Shown in pieces: positions 41,883 through 51,134 of a DNA stretch of 64,000 nt. The notes beneath the pieces were generated by a model. The model saw only the letters and a program-made list of their open reading frames with translations. It did no database searches and was not told where the DNA came from. This DNA comes from Patiriisocius sp047730165 (GTDB taxonomy: Bacteria; Bacteroidota; Bacteroidia; Flavobacteriales; Flavobacteriaceae). The first letter of the stretch is position 1, and every line of letters begins with the position of its first letter. The stretch covers positions 2,542,001-2,606,000 of the forward strand of contig NZ_CP159834.1 in the NCBI RefSeq assembly GCF_047730165.1, given 5' to 3'. The translations under genes were made by a program, and so were the position numbers.

Positions 41883-44044
41883 TGATAAACAGAAAAGACA
41901 TCTCTAAAATTACGATAGGCAACCACATAGCTCCTGTTTTGAAAGAAACGGAAACCGCAGATACTGCAGAAGGCATTTCAGTAAAAAAATCATACACATC
42001 AAAGGATCTTGATGCATTAAATCATCTTGATTTTGTGGGTGGATTAGCGCCTCATCTTCGTGGGCCCTACTCTACGATGTATGTTCGAAGACCATGGACA
42101 ATAAGACAATACGCAGGATTTTCTACAGCAGAAGAGAGCAATGCATTTTACCGCCGTAATCTCGCCGCAGGACAAAAAGGACTTTCTGTTGCTTTTGATC
42201 TTGCTACACACAGAGGCTATGATAGTGACCACGAACGTGTTGTGGGAGATGTTGGTAAAGCCGGTGTTGCTATTGATAGTGTGGAGGATATGAAGATTCT
42301 ATTTGATCAGATTCCTTTAGATAAGATGAGCGTCTCTATGACGATGAATGGTGCTGTGCTGCCAATTATGGCATTTTATATTGTGGCAGCAGAAGAACAA
42401 GGAGTGAATATTTCGGCATTGTCGGGTACGATCCAGAATGATATTTTAAAGGAATTTATGGTGCGTAATACCTACATCTACCCACCTACGCCCTCGATGA
42501 AAATCATCAGTGATATTTTTGAGTATTCATCACTAAAGATGCCTAAGTTTAATTCTATTTCTATTTCAGGATATCATATGCAAGAAGCGGGAGCTACCTG
42601 TGATATTGAACTTGCATACACGTTAGCAGATGGATTAGAGTATATTAGAAAAGGATTAGATGCAGGAATGGATATAGATAGTTTTGCCCCACGCCTCTCT
42701 TTTTTCTGGGCGATAGGTATGAATCATTTTATGGAAATTGCAAAAATGCGGGCTGCACGGATGCTTTGGGCAAAAATCGTGAAGCAATTCGACCCTAAAA
42801 ACCCAAAGTCACTTGCTTTAAGAACCCATAGCCAAACTTCTGGATGGAGTTTAACGGCACAAGATCCTTTTAATAATGTGGCTCGCACGTGTATTGAAGC
42901 ATCTGCAGCAGCTTTTGGAGGTACCCAATCATTGCACACCAATGCGCTAGACGAGGCCATTGCATTACCCACAGATTTTTCTGCTCGTATTGCCAGGAAC
43001 ACGCAAATCTATTTACAAGAAGAAACTCAAATCACAAAAACCGTAGACCCGTGGGCGGGGAGCTATTATGTGGAAAATCTCACCAATGATATCGCTGAGA
43101 AAGCGTGGTCATTAATAGAAGAAGTTGAAGAACTTGGCGGCATGACCAAAGCTATTGAAGCGGGCATCCCAAAATTACGTATAGAAGAAGCGGCAGCTAC
43201 CAAGCAAGCGAGAATTGATAGTGGACAAGACAGTATTATTGGTGTCAACAAATACAGACTTGCCAAAGAAGATCCATTACACATCCTAGATGTAGATAAT
43301 GAGATGGTGCGCGCTTCGCAATTAGAACGATTGGCAAGTATAAAGGCATCTAGAAATACCGAAGCGGTTAATAATTGTTTGAAAAAATTAACAGCAGCGG
43401 CAAAAAATTCAGATATTGACAAGGATTCACCTTTTAAGGAGCATAAAAATTTATTAGCTTTAGCAGTAGAAGCAGCCAGAGAACGCGCGACATTAGGCGA
43501 AATTAGTGATGCGCTAGAAGAAGCTTTTGGGCGATATAAAGCACAGATTAGATCTTTTAGCGGCGTATATAGTAAAGAAATGAAACAAGACCCATCATTT
43601 GCCAAAGCAAGACAATTAGCAAACCAGTTTGCAGAATTAGAAGGACGTCGTCCTAGGATAATGATTGCAAAAATGGGACAAGATGGTCACGACCGTGGCG
43701 CAAAAGTAGTTGCAACTGGATATGCAGACGTAGGTTTTGATGTAGATATAGGCCCTTTATTCCAAACCCCTAAAGAAGCTGCGAAACAAGCAGTTGAAAA
43801 TGACGTTCATATATTAGGAATCTCCTCGCTAGCGGCAGGACACAAAACTTTAGTCCCACAAGTTATTGAAGAAATGAAAGCTTTAGGTCGCGATGATATT
43901 ATGGTAATTGTGGGCGGTGTTATTCCTGCTCAAGATTATCAATTTTTATTTGACACTGGCGCTGTAGCAGTGTATGGCCCTGGAACTAAGATTAGTGAAG
44001 CTGCCATTGAGATGCTGGGGATTTTGATTGATTCAATCGCTTAA
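41882..44044 (+). CDS. mutB: Methylmalonyl-CoA mutase large (catalytic) subunit
   Basis: A 720-residue adenosylcobalamin enzyme. The N-terminal TIM barrel binds the CoA ester (R-R-P-W-T-I-R-Q-Y-A-G-F-S near residue 70, S-M-T-M-N-G-A-V near 155). The C-terminal Rossmann-like domain carries the B12 lower-ligand motif D-G-H-D-R-G, with H603 as cobalt ligand, and G-G-V-I-P near the end. The reaction feeds propionate-derived carbon into the TCA cycle or runs the reverse way. Length and motifs are standard. mutA and the lipoprotein gene lie directly upstream. Confidence 0.98.
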   Translation: MINRKDISKITIGNHIAPVLKETETADTAEGISVKKSYTSKDLDALNHLDFVGGLAPHLRGPYSTMYVRRPWTIRQYAGFSTAEESNAFYRRNLAAGQKGLSVAFDLATHRGYDSDHERVVGDVGKAGVAIDSVEDMKILFDQIPLDKMSVSMTMNGAVLPIMAFYIVAAEEQGVNISALSGTIQNDILKEFMVRNTYIYPPTPSMKIISDIFEYSSLKMPKFNSISISGYHMQEAGATCDIELAYTLADGLEYIRKGLDAGMDIDSFAPRLSFFWAIGMNHFMEIAKMRAARMLWAKIVKQFDPKNPKSLALRTHSQTSGWSLTAQDPFNNVARTCIEASAAAFGGTQSLHTNALDEAIALPTDFSARIARNTQIYLQEETQITKTVDPWAGSYYVENLTNDIAEKAWSLIEEVEELGGMTKAIEAGIPKLRIEEAAATKQARIDSGQDSIIGVNKYRLAKEDPLHILDVDNEMVRASQLERLASIKASRNTEAVNNCLKKLTAAAKNSDIDKDSPFKEHKNLLALAVEAARERATLGEISDALEEAFGRYKAQIRSFSGVYSKEMKQDPSFAKARQLANQFAELEGRRPRIMIAKMGQDGHDRGAKVVATGYADVGFDVDIGPLFQTPKEAAKQAVENDVHILGISSLAAGHKTLVPQVIEEMKALGRDDIMVIVGGVIPAQDYQFLFDTGAVAVYGPGTKISEAAIEMLGILIDSIA

Positions 44045-44053
44045 CATCTCGTA

Positions 44054-44587
44054 ATGTCAAAAAGTATCACACAAACAGATAGACTCATCTTAAGAACTTG
44101 GAAGACAACAGATATAGCTCCTTTTACTGCTATGTGCTCAGATAAAGAAGTAATGCGGTATTTCCCTGCATGTCTTCCCAAGAAAGAAACCATAAGTCTA
44201 GTAAAACGTTTTCACGAGCGCTATGAGCAAAATGGATTCACTTATTACGCGGTCGAACTTAAAGAAACAGGTGAATTTTTAGGTTTCTGTGGGATGTTGA
44301 TGCAAACGTACGATAGCCCGTTTACACCTAATGTAGATATAGGCTGGCGCTTAAAGAAAGCTGCCTGGGGCAAAGGCTATGCAACAGAAGCCGCAAAGGC
44401 TTGCCTAAAACTAGCAAAAGAAACGCTTGCATTAAAAACAATTATTTCTGTGGCTTCTTACACAAACGGACCGTCTATTCATGTGATGCAAAAGATTGGG
44501 ATGAAGAAAGTTGGAGCCTTTAATCATCCAGTTTTGGTAATTACTCCAGATCTGAATCCTTGTGAGGTGTATCAAATTTCACTTTAA
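44054..44587 (+). CDS. GNAT N-acetyltransferase
   Basis: A 177-residue GNAT-fold acetyltransferase of the RimJ/RimL branch: the T-D-R-L-I-L-R-T-W opening, acetyl-CoA loop G-W-R-L-K-K-A-A-W-G-K-G-Y-A-T-E-A and the C-terminal N-G-P-S-I-H-V-M-Q-K-I-G-M. It follows mutB after 9 bases and is probably co-transcribed, but no functional link is evident. The substrate is unknown. It resembles, but is clearly distinct from, the GNAT gene at 16.4 kb. Confidence 0.9.
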   Translation: MSKSITQTDRLILRTWKTTDIAPFTAMCSDKEVMRYFPACLPKKETISLVKRFHERYEQNGFTYYAVELKETGEFLGFCGMLMQTYDSPFTPNVDIGWRLKKAAWGKGYATEAAKACLKLAKETLALKTIISVASYTNGPSIHVMQKIGMKKVGAFNHPVLVITPDLNPCEVYQISL

Positions 44588-44666
44588 TTAGTCCTTTTGA
44601 CTTATTAACATTTCAGAAAACACTCACACTCACACACTTATTTTTGTTCACTACCTGTTAACAATT

Positions 44667-44682
44667 AGGATTTCTAAATCCT
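44667..44682. promoter_or_regulatory. Palindrome in the parA upstream region
   Basis: AGGATTT-CT-AAATCCT is a perfect 7-bp dyad 42 bases before the parA start. A TACTTTTA (-7-like) element lies 11 bases downstream at 44694-44701. The position suits an operator, for example for ParA autoregulation, but that is inference. Confidence 0.45.
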
Positions 44683-44724
44683 CTAAATAATTGTACTTTT
44701 AACCATACAAATCTACAAACGTTA

Positions 44725-45489
44725 ATGGGTAAAATAATCGCTATTGCAAATCAAAAAGGTGGTGTTGGTAAAACAACAACATCTATCAATCTAGCCGCAT
44801 CGCTAGGAGTTTTAGAGAAAAAAGTATTATTGATTGATGCAGATCCCCAAGCAAATGCCTCTTCAGGTTTAGGTATTGAAGTAGAGTCTGTGGTACAAGG
44901 TACTTACCAGGTTTTAGAGCATTCTATCTCGGCAGAAGATGCCATTATCCCTACAAATTCTCCTAACCTAGATATTATTCCTGCGCACATAGACCTTGTG
45001 GCGATAGAAATAGAACTCGTAGATAAGCAAGATCGTGAGTATATGCTTAAAAAAGCGATTGGTCACTTAAGAGAAAAATACGATTATATTATAATAGACT
45101 GTGCACCCTCACTGGGATTGCTCACCTTAAATGCCCTAACGGCTGCAGATAGTGTGATGATCCCGATACAGTGTGAGTATTTTGCATTAGAAGGACTTGG
45201 CAAGCTTTTAAACACGATAAAAAGTATTCAGAAGATTCACAATGCAGATCTAGATATTGAAGGCTTATTACTCACAATGTTCGATTCGCGTTTGCGCCTT
45301 TCTAATCAAGTGGTAGAAGAAGTGAACAAGCATTTTGACGCGATGGTTTTTAAGACAATCATTCAACGTAATGTGCGTTTAAGTGAAGCACCTAGTTATG
45401 GCGAAAGCATCATTAGCTATGACGCCACGAGCAAAGGAGCAAATAATTATTTAAGCCTAGCAGAGGAGTTGATTAAGAAAAATCAATAA
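44725..45489 (+). CDS. parA: Chromosome-partitioning ATPase ParA/Soj
   Basis: A 254-residue deviant-Walker ATPase that drives origin segregation with ParB. The deviant Walker A K-G-G-V-G-K-T-T-T is at residues 11-19. I-D-A-D-P-Q-A-N follows near 38, and Walker B I-I-I-D-C-A-P-S-L-G near 117. The short N-terminus without a DNA-binding helix-turn-helix is the chromosomal Soj type. parB follows after a 98-bp gap. No parS-like TGTTTCACGTGAAACA was found in the window. Confidence 0.97.
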   Translation: MGKIIAIANQKGGVGKTTTSINLAASLGVLEKKVLLIDADPQANASSGLGIEVESVVQGTYQVLEHSISAEDAIIPTNSPNLDIIPAHIDLVAIEIELVDKQDREYMLKKAIGHLREKYDYIIIDCAPSLGLLTLNALTAADSVMIPIQCEYFALEGLGKLLNTIKSIQKIHNADLDIEGLLLTMFDSRLRLSNQVVEEVNKHFDAMVFKTIIQRNVRLSEAPSYGESIISYDATSKGANNYLSLAEELIKKNQ

Positions 45490-45566
45490 AATAATAAGGG
45501 TTTAGCTTCCGCGAAAATGTGACAGATTTGACAAATTTGAAGCAATGAAACGGATAAAACAAAATA

Positions 45567-45580
45567 CCCACCTGCGTGGG
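45567..45580. repeat. CCCAC palindrome, copy 1 (before parB)
   Basis: CCCACCTGCGTGGG, a 5-bp stem with 4-base loop, ends 7 bases before the parB ATG. It is one of three near-identical copies in the window (see 55679 and 58161). Confidence 0.8.
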
Positions 45581-45587
45581 CAAAAAG

Positions 45588-46487
45588 ATGGCAAAAGCAA
45601 CAAAAAAACAAGCATTAGGACGCGGACTCTCAGCATTGCTGAAGGATCCCGCTAACGATATACAATCTGCAAACGACAAGAACGCAGACAAAGTGGTAGG
45701 AAGTATCGTAGAACTAGATTTAACTAGTATCGAGATGAACCCATTTCAGCCTCGTACTAGTTTTAACGAAGACTCATTACGCGAACTTGCATCTTCTATT
45801 AAAGAGCTTGGTGTTATTCAGCCTATTACGGTACGAAAATTAGGATATAACCAGTATCAACTAGTCAGTGGGGAACGTCGTTTTAGAGCGTCAAAATTGA
45901 TTGGACTTGAAACGATTCCTTCATATATACGGATTGCTAACGACCAAGAGTCGTTAGAAATGGCACTTGTTGAAAACATACAACGTGAAGATCTTGATCC
46001 TATAGAAATTGCATTATCCTACCAGCGATTAATAGAAGAAATAGACTTGACGCAAGAAGAAATGAGTGATCGTGTGGGTAAAAACCGATCAACGATTACT
46101 AATTATTTACGACTTTTAAAGCTAGACCCAATTATACAAACCGGAATGCGTGATGGGTTTATATCTATGGGACATGGTCGTGCCTTGATTAATGTAGAAG
46201 AACAAGATGTGCAGTTAGACATCTACGAAAAGATATTAAGCAATAAACTTTCAGTAAGAGAAACCGAAGCAATTGTGCGTCTTCTCAAAAATGCTGAAAC
46301 AGGAACTGCCTCCAAGAAAAAAGAGACACCTGCGTTTGCTAAAGAAGCTCAAAGCTCGCTGTCAGAATATTTAGATAGTAAAGTAAATATAAAAGTTTCG
46401 GCAAATGGAAAAGGGCAGCTTGTGGTCCCTTTTACAAGTAAAGAAGATTTTGAACGCATCTTAAAACAAATTAAAGGTGAAAAATAA
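45588..46487 (+). CDS. parB: Chromosome-partitioning protein ParB/Spo0J
   Basis: A 299-residue CTPase/DNA-binding partner of ParA. The opening K-Q-A-L-G-R-G-L-S-A-L-L, the N-terminal P-F-Q-P-R box, the G-E-R-R-F-R-A motif that binds CTP and V-E-N-I-Q-R-E-D-L match ParB. A helix-turn-helix (S-D-R-V-G-K-N-R-S-T-I-T-N-Y-L-R) near residue 160 binds parS. I took the ATG at 45588; an in-frame GTG 12 bases upstream overlaps the CCCAC palindrome. It overlaps the DUF5683 gene by 11 bases. Confidence 0.96.
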   Translation: MAKATKKQALGRGLSALLKDPANDIQSANDKNADKVVGSIVELDLTSIEMNPFQPRTSFNEDSLRELASSIKELGVIQPITVRKLGYNQYQLVSGERRFRASKLIGLETIPSYIRIANDQESLEMALVENIQREDLDPIEIALSYQRLIEEIDLTQEEMSDRVGKNRSTITNYLRLLKLDPIIQTGMRDGFISMGHGRALINVEEQDVQLDIYEKILSNKLSVRETEAIVRLLKNAETGTASKKKETPAFAKEAQSSLSEYLDSKVNIKVSANGKGQLVVPFTSKEDFERILKQIKGEK

Positions 46488-47073
46488 AGGATTCTACATC
46501 CTGTTATTTTTGTGTTCGCTTTCTGCAATCGGGCAGATTGACGAGGACAAGCGTGTTCTCGACGAACCCTTTATCGTTGCAAGAGACACGGTAGTTTCAA
46601 CAGAGGTATATGACCCACTAGCCCCCTCTCGAGCCGCCTTCTACTCTGCAGCAATCCCAGGATTGGGACAAGCTTACAATAAAAAATACTGGAAAATTCC
46701 TATCATTTATGCTGGTATGGCAACAGGTGTATATTTCTATATTCAGAATCAGAATGATTATACACGGTTTAGAGATGCTTACAAAAGAAGACTTGCTGGA
46801 TTTACGGATGACGAATTTTTTGGTGATGGTGCCGTAGCTATTATCTCAAATGAACGTTTGATCAATGCACAGCGAGGTGCGCAAAAAAATAAAGATTACA
46901 GCATAATTACGGTCATAGCTTTTTATGCGTTAAATATAATAGATGCCAATGTGGACGCACATTTAAGACAATATGATATTAGTGATGACTTATCTGTTGG
47001 GCCTAAATTTGATATGAACAAGTTTACTACAAAGCCAAATTACACCCTCTCTTTAACTTATACGCTCAAATGA
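46477..47073 (+). CDS. DUF5683 membrane protein
   Basis: A 198-residue protein of the Bacteroidota family DUF5683. A signal peptide (about residues 1-20, ending I-G-Q-I) is followed by the family core P-S-R-A-A-F-Y-S-A-A-I-P-G-L-G-Q-A-Y-N-K-K-Y-W-K at about 50-72. Two hydrophobic segments then follow (about 74-90 and 145-157) around an R-F-R-D-A-Y-K-R-R segment. The start is a GTG inside the parB gene. It sits between parB and dapB, an arrangement I know from other flavobacteria. Function is unknown; envelope location is likely. Confidence 0.82.
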   Translation: MKNKGFYILLFLCSLSAIGQIDEDKRVLDEPFIVARDTVVSTEVYDPLAPSRAAFYSAAIPGLGQAYNKKYWKIPIIYAGMATGVYFYIQNQNDYTRFRDAYKRRLAGFTDDEFFGDGAVAIISNERLINAQRGAQKNKDYSIITVIAFYALNIIDANVDAHLRQYDISDDLSVGPKFDMNKFTTKPNYTLSLTYTLK

Positions 47074-47771
47074 AAATAGCGATTCTAGGATACGGAAAAA
47101 TGGGTAAAACCATAGAACGGTTGGCAAAAGAAAAAGGACACGAGATTGTGTATACTTCTTCAACCACAGAAACAACAGGCGAACTTAAAAAAGCTGATGT
47201 TGCTATAGAGTTTTCAACACCAGAACGAGCTGTTTTAAATATTACACAGTGTTTTAATAATACAATTCCGGTGGTCTCTGGGACAACTGGATGGTTAGAT
47301 AATTACAATTCAGTCATAGAAGCCTGTAAAAATTGTAACGGAAGTTTTATCTATGCGTCTAATTTTAGCGTAGGAGTAAATATCTTTTTTGATTTGAATA
47401 ACTACCTTGCGAAATTGATGGAACCATACACTGAGTATATTCCGCATATAGAAGAAATTCATCATACAGAAAAGAAAGATGCCCCAAGTGGTACCGCAAT
47501 CACACTGGCAGAAGATTTGCTGAAATTTTCAAAACGTGATATCTGGGCCTTAGAAAATAACAATGATGACGTGCTGAATATTTCAGCAAAAAGAATAGCG
47601 GATGTAAAGGGAACACATACTGTAAGTTATGAATCAAAAGTTGATACGCTGCGTATCACCCACGAAGCACATAGTAGAGATGGGTTTGCATTAGGAGCGA
47701 TCCTAGCCGCAGAATGGCTTACAGGAAAAAAAGGTGTTTTTACGATGAAAGACGTTTTGGGCATGAAGTAG
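47070..47771 (+). CDS. dapB: 4-hydroxy-tetrahydrodipicolinate reductase
   Basis: A 233-residue NAD(P)H-dependent reductase making tetrahydrodipicolinate for diaminopimelate and lysine. The nucleotide loop G-Y-G-K-M-G-K is at residues 7-13. The catalytic region I-E-E-I-H-H-T-E-K-K-D-A-P-S-G-T-A contains the substrate-binding histidines and lysine. It is the short form (about 233 instead of 270 residues) usual in Bacteroidota. It begins 4 bases inside the DUF5683 gene, so the two are co-translated. dapD lies at 7.0 kb. Confidence 0.96.
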   Translation: MKIAILGYGKMGKTIERLAKEKGHEIVYTSSTTETTGELKKADVAIEFSTPERAVLNITQCFNNTIPVVSGTTGWLDNYNSVIEACKNCNGSFIYASNFSVGVNIFFDLNNYLAKLMEPYTEYIPHIEEIHHTEKKDAPSGTAITLAEDLLKFSKRDIWALENNNDDVLNISAKRIADVKGTHTVSYESKVDTLRITHEAHSRDGFALGAILAAEWLTGKKGVFTMKDVLGMK

Positions 47772-47828
47772 TAAGTTGAAAACTTAAAAATAAAAATAGC
47801 TGTATAAACAGCAAATAGAAACAATAAT

Positions 47829-49451
47829 ATGAGTTGGACAGGATGGTTAATTTTCGTTTTAGTGATACAAGTCGTGCACTTTTTAGGAACGTGGAAATTA
47901 TATGTAAAGGCAGGAAGACAGACGTGGGAAGCAGGGGTACCCGTGTACAATGCAGTTGTGTTGATGAAAATTATCAATCGCCCTTGGTGGTGGACGATAT
48001 TACTATTTATTCCTGTTGTAAACTTGATTATATTTCCCGTGGTATGGGTAGAGACCATCAGAAGTTTTGGTCGTAACTCAACCGCAGATACATTATTGGC
48101 TATTTTCACCTGTGGTCTTTATACCTATTACATTGCATATACGCAAGAGCTAAGCTACATTGAAGACAGAAGTTTACAACCTGGCTCAGCAGCTGGAGAA
48201 TGGATAAGTTCGATCCTGTTTGCAGTAGTTGCAGCTACAATAGTGCATACGTATGTGATGCAACCATTTACAATCCCAACTTCTTCTTTAGAGAAAACAT
48301 TATTAGTAGGAGATTTCTTATTTGTGAGTAAGTTTCACTATGGAGCAAGAACTCCTATGACGCCTATTGCCTTCCCTATGGTACATGATACCATTCCTGT
48401 GGCTGGAGTAAAATCTTATAGTGACGAACCTCAGATTCCATATTTTAGGTTTCCTGGTTTTCAAAAAATTAAGCACAATGATATTGTAGTTTTCAATTGG
48501 CCTGTTGACACCTTAGTAGATATTAACCCAAGAACCATGCGAGGAAGTGTGCAAAAACCAATTGATAAGAAATCTAATTATGTCAAGAGATGTGTTGGTC
48601 TTCCAGGAGATTCCCTTGAAGTAAGAGATGGACGCGTTTTTATTAACGGAAAACCGAATGTATTACCTGAGCGCGCAAAACTTCAATTTGCGTATAAAAT
48701 TTTCTCTAAAAAAATTCTAGTTAAAAAAGATCCGCAAGGAAATTTTTTAAATCAGCCAAATCAATATTTTTCGGATCGGTATAATGTAAGTGATATGTAT
48801 GCCACCGCATTAGATAGAGAAACTGGTGTTTATACGTATACCGCACATCTTACAGATAAAGCATTCGAACTAATAAAAAAGCACCCAGACGTACTAGATG
48901 TGCTGTCGGCTAGATCAACTAAAGATGAAAGAGGTGTTGGTTTGTTTCCAAATGATATTTCTTATTCTTTTACCAATGATTTCTTTGGTCCAATCTACAT
49001 TCCAGAAGCTGGAAAAACTGTGGAGATTAATATAGAAAGTATTCCTTTTTATAAAAGAATAATTGAAGTGTACGAAGGAACTGAAATGGGAATCGATAAT
49101 AAAATTACTCAAAATGGTACCGAAGTTCTATTAAACGGAACTCTTATTAAAGACTACACATTTAAAATGGATTATTACTGGTTGATGGGAGATAACAGAA
49201 ACAACTCACAAGATGCTCGATCTTGGGGTTACGTTCCTTTTAATCACGTAGTAGGAAAGCCAGTATTGGTATGGATGAGTTGGGATGGCAATGCTAAAGG
49301 ATTTGCAAACAAGGTTCGTTGGGAACGTTTATTTACCACGGTAGGTGGTGATGGCAGCCCCGTATCATATCTTAGGTATGTATTGATTGGGATTGTACTT
49401 TTAATAGGTGGTAACTTCTTTTGGAAACGAAGAAAGTCTGCTAAAAAATAA
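47829..49451 (+). CDS. lepB: Signal peptidase I, extended flavobacterial form
   Basis: A 540-residue LepB-type signal peptidase. The N-terminal 115 residues carry three hydrophobic segments and a W-T-G-W...W-E-A-G-V-P-V-Y-N stretch like the DUF5684 domain. The peptidase follows a further membrane helix (about 126-143). The catalytic serine is S153 in I-P-T-S-S-L and the general-base lysine K253 in Y-V-K-R-C-V-G-L-P-G-D. M-G-D-N-R-N-N-S-Q-D-A-R-S-W-G-Y marks box E. A long insert lies between K253 and box E. A C-terminal helix is added, and R-K-S-A-K-K ends it. Confidence 0.94.
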   Translation: MSWTGWLIFVLVIQVVHFLGTWKLYVKAGRQTWEAGVPVYNAVVLMKIINRPWWWTILLFIPVVNLIIFPVVWVETIRSFGRNSTADTLLAIFTCGLYTYYIAYTQELSYIEDRSLQPGSAAGEWISSILFAVVAATIVHTYVMQPFTIPTSSLEKTLLVGDFLFVSKFHYGARTPMTPIAFPMVHDTIPVAGVKSYSDEPQIPYFRFPGFQKIKHNDIVVFNWPVDTLVDINPRTMRGSVQKPIDKKSNYVKRCVGLPGDSLEVRDGRVFINGKPNVLPERAKLQFAYKIFSKKILVKKDPQGNFLNQPNQYFSDRYNVSDMYATALDRETGVYTYTAHLTDKAFELIKKHPDVLDVLSARSTKDERGVGLFPNDISYSFTNDFFGPIYIPEAGKTVEINIESIPFYKRIIEVYEGTEMGIDNKITQNGTEVLLNGTLIKDYTFKMDYYWLMGDNRNNSQDARSWGYVPFNHVVGKPVLVWMSWDGNAKGFANKVRWERLFTTVGGDGSPVSYLRYVLIGIVLLIGGNFFWKRRKSAKK

Positions 49452-49458
49452 ACCGGAC

Positions 49459-50088
49459 ATGCGCAAAGGCACTGTTTTAATTCACCCAGCCTATTTTCCA
49501 TCTATCGCTCAGATGGCACTTGTAGCACAGGCGGATCACATCGTCTTTGAAGCGAACGATAATTACCAGAAACAGACCTATCGCAACCGGGCCTATATTT
49601 CACATACCCAAGGAACGCTGCTACTTAATGTACCTGTGCTGCACACAAAAGGGCTGCGTGAAAAATATAAAGATGTTGGGGTAGAAAATGATGTTCCCTG
49701 GCAATCACATCATTGGAAATCCCTACAAACAGCTTACAGCACTTCCCCTTTCTTTGAATATTATGCAGACGAGATCGTGCATCTTTTTGAAGAACCCGTG
49801 ACTTCTCTATTTGAACATAACATTAATATCCATAAAGAAATTTGCGAATTAATAGGTATTGACACCGAGTGGAGTTTTACGTCAGCATACACTAAGGAAC
49901 CAAAAGATGTGATTGACGCTAGAAACAGTATCAGTGCAAAAAAGGATTTAGAAATTGAATTCCCTACCTACATCCAAGTGTTCAGTGACCGTAATGAATT
50001 CTTACCTAATTTGAGTATTCTTGATTTACTTTTTACTGAAGGCACAAATGCTATCTCGTATTTAGAGAAATTAATACTGCCTTTTTAA
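49459..50088 (+). CDS. WbqC family protein
   Basis: A 209-residue WbqC-like protein. I placed the start at the ATG 49459, 7 bases after lepB, where H-P-A-Y-F-P-S-I-A-Q begins. The frame is open farther upstream inside lepB, but that would be unusual. Family markers include N-R-A-Y-I, L-N-V-P-V and H-H-W-K-S-L-Q-T-A-Y. The family is found in glycan and exopolysaccharide loci, but its activity is not established. It converges on the EEP-family gene and shares a TTAA at the stop. Confidence 0.88.
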   Translation: MRKGTVLIHPAYFPSIAQMALVAQADHIVFEANDNYQKQTYRNRAYISHTQGTLLLNVPVLHTKGLREKYKDVGVENDVPWQSHHWKSLQTAYSTSPFFEYYADEIVHLFEEPVTSLFEHNINIHKEICELIGIDTEWSFTSAYTKEPKDVIDARNSISAKKDLEIEFPTYIQVFSDRNEFLPNLSILDLLFTEGTNAISYLEKLILPF

Positions 50089-51134
50089 TCCCAGCCCAAA
50101 GTAGCCAGTATAGGTAGGTGATCCGAAAATTTATTTTCAATGGTTTTAAACGAAAGTACTTCGAAGTTTGTTTGAGCTAATATATAATCGATTCGCAATG
50201 GATACCCATCAAAATTAAAGGTAGTTCCTAAACCACCACCACATTCAGAGTAGGCATCGTGCATCCCCTTTGTTAATTGATTATAAATATAAGAGAAGGC
50301 AGTATTGTTAAAATCTCCCGCAATAATTACTGGGTACGGACTTTCATTCTTATGATTTAAGATGGCATCCACTTGGTTGGTTTGTACTTTAAAAGCATTT
50401 GAAATTCTAGCTATTAATTTCTCTTTATCGCCTTCTTGCAGGGCGCTCATACTCGGTAAAATCCCTATAGATTTCAAATGTAGGTTATAAAGTCTAATAG
50501 TATCCTTCCCCTTAACGAGATCTACATACAAGGTATTATTAGTAGTTCTATTAAAGTCAAAAGCGCCTTTGTTTATTAAAGGGTATTTAGAGTAAATCGC
50601 ATGACCCAATGCTTTTTTTGTTAGGGAACCATTTTTTCGCGCACTAGATTTAAAATGCTCATAAACATAAGGGTAGCCATTCATCTTTGGCGCGTGTGCA
50701 TCATTGAACTCTTGGAGACATATTATATCTGGAGCATAGTTATTTATTATTTCATTAAAAAGTAATTCAGATTTCTTAAGGTTTCCACCGCTATAAGCGT
50801 TAAACAAATGCACGTTATAAGAAAGTATGCTTAGTTCGTTTTTGAATGCTACTTCGGAAATGCTATCACTAAATTTATAAAATGAATTAAAATGTAAAAA
50901 CGCGAGAACGATTAGGATGGCAGACAATAGAAACTGCTTCCGAAGTCGAAGCAACCAGTAAATAATAAAAATTCCATTTATAATAAGTAATGGCGCCACT
51001 AAGAGGCTTAAAACACTTAAGGTAGGAAAACTTTTAGGCGATACATAAGGCAACATAAAAGACAACATAAGCAGCACGGCTACGATGCTGTTTATGAAGA
51101 ATATGAACTTGTTAAATAGACCTAATTTTTTCAT
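50085..51134 (-). CDS. Endonuclease/exonuclease/phosphatase (EEP) family membrane protein
   Basis: A 349-residue protein. Three hydrophobic segments (about residues 8-85) anchor it in the inner membrane, and an EEP-fold domain follows from about residue 100: S-Y-N-V-H-L-F, L-Q-E-F-N-D (metal-binding glutamate), H-L-K-S-I, G-D-F-N-N and the terminal S-D-H-L-P-I. The active site is complete, so it should cleave phosphodiesters (nucleic acid, or a phospholipid headgroup) on the periplasmic side; the substrate is unknown. The start overlaps the rhomboid gene by 1 base. Confidence 0.9.
   Translation of the reverse strand: MKKLGLFNKFIFFINSIVAVLLMLSFMLPYVSPKSFPTLSVLSLLVAPLLIINGIFIIYWLLRLRKQFLLSAILIVLAFLHFNSFYKFSDSISEVAFKNELSILSYNVHLFNAYSGGNLKKSELLFNEIINNYAPDIICLQEFNDAHAPKMNGYPYVYEHFKSSARKNGSLTKKALGHAIYSKYPLINKGAFDFNRTTNNTLYVDLVKGKDTIRLYNLHLKSIGILPSMSALQEGDKEKLIARISNAFKVQTNQVDAILNHKNESPYPVIIAGDFNNTAFSYIYNQLTKGMHDAYSECGGGLGTTFNFDGYPLRIDYILAQTNFEVLSFKTIENKFSDHLPILATLGWD

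Noticed and set aside
43066..43605. Long antisense open frame (179 codons) inside mutB
   Set aside because: It mirrors the coding frame of a full-length, well-conserved enzyme and has a low-complexity, serine-rich translation without family motifs or a ribosome-binding context.
44587..46490. parS site near parAB
   Set aside because: I looked for TGTTTCACGTGAAACA-like palindromes and found none. The AGGATTT and CCCAC palindromes are too different.
47627..48109. Antisense open frame across dapB and lepB
   Set aside because: It crosses the end of one real gene and the start of another and has no recognisable motif, so it is a shadow frame.
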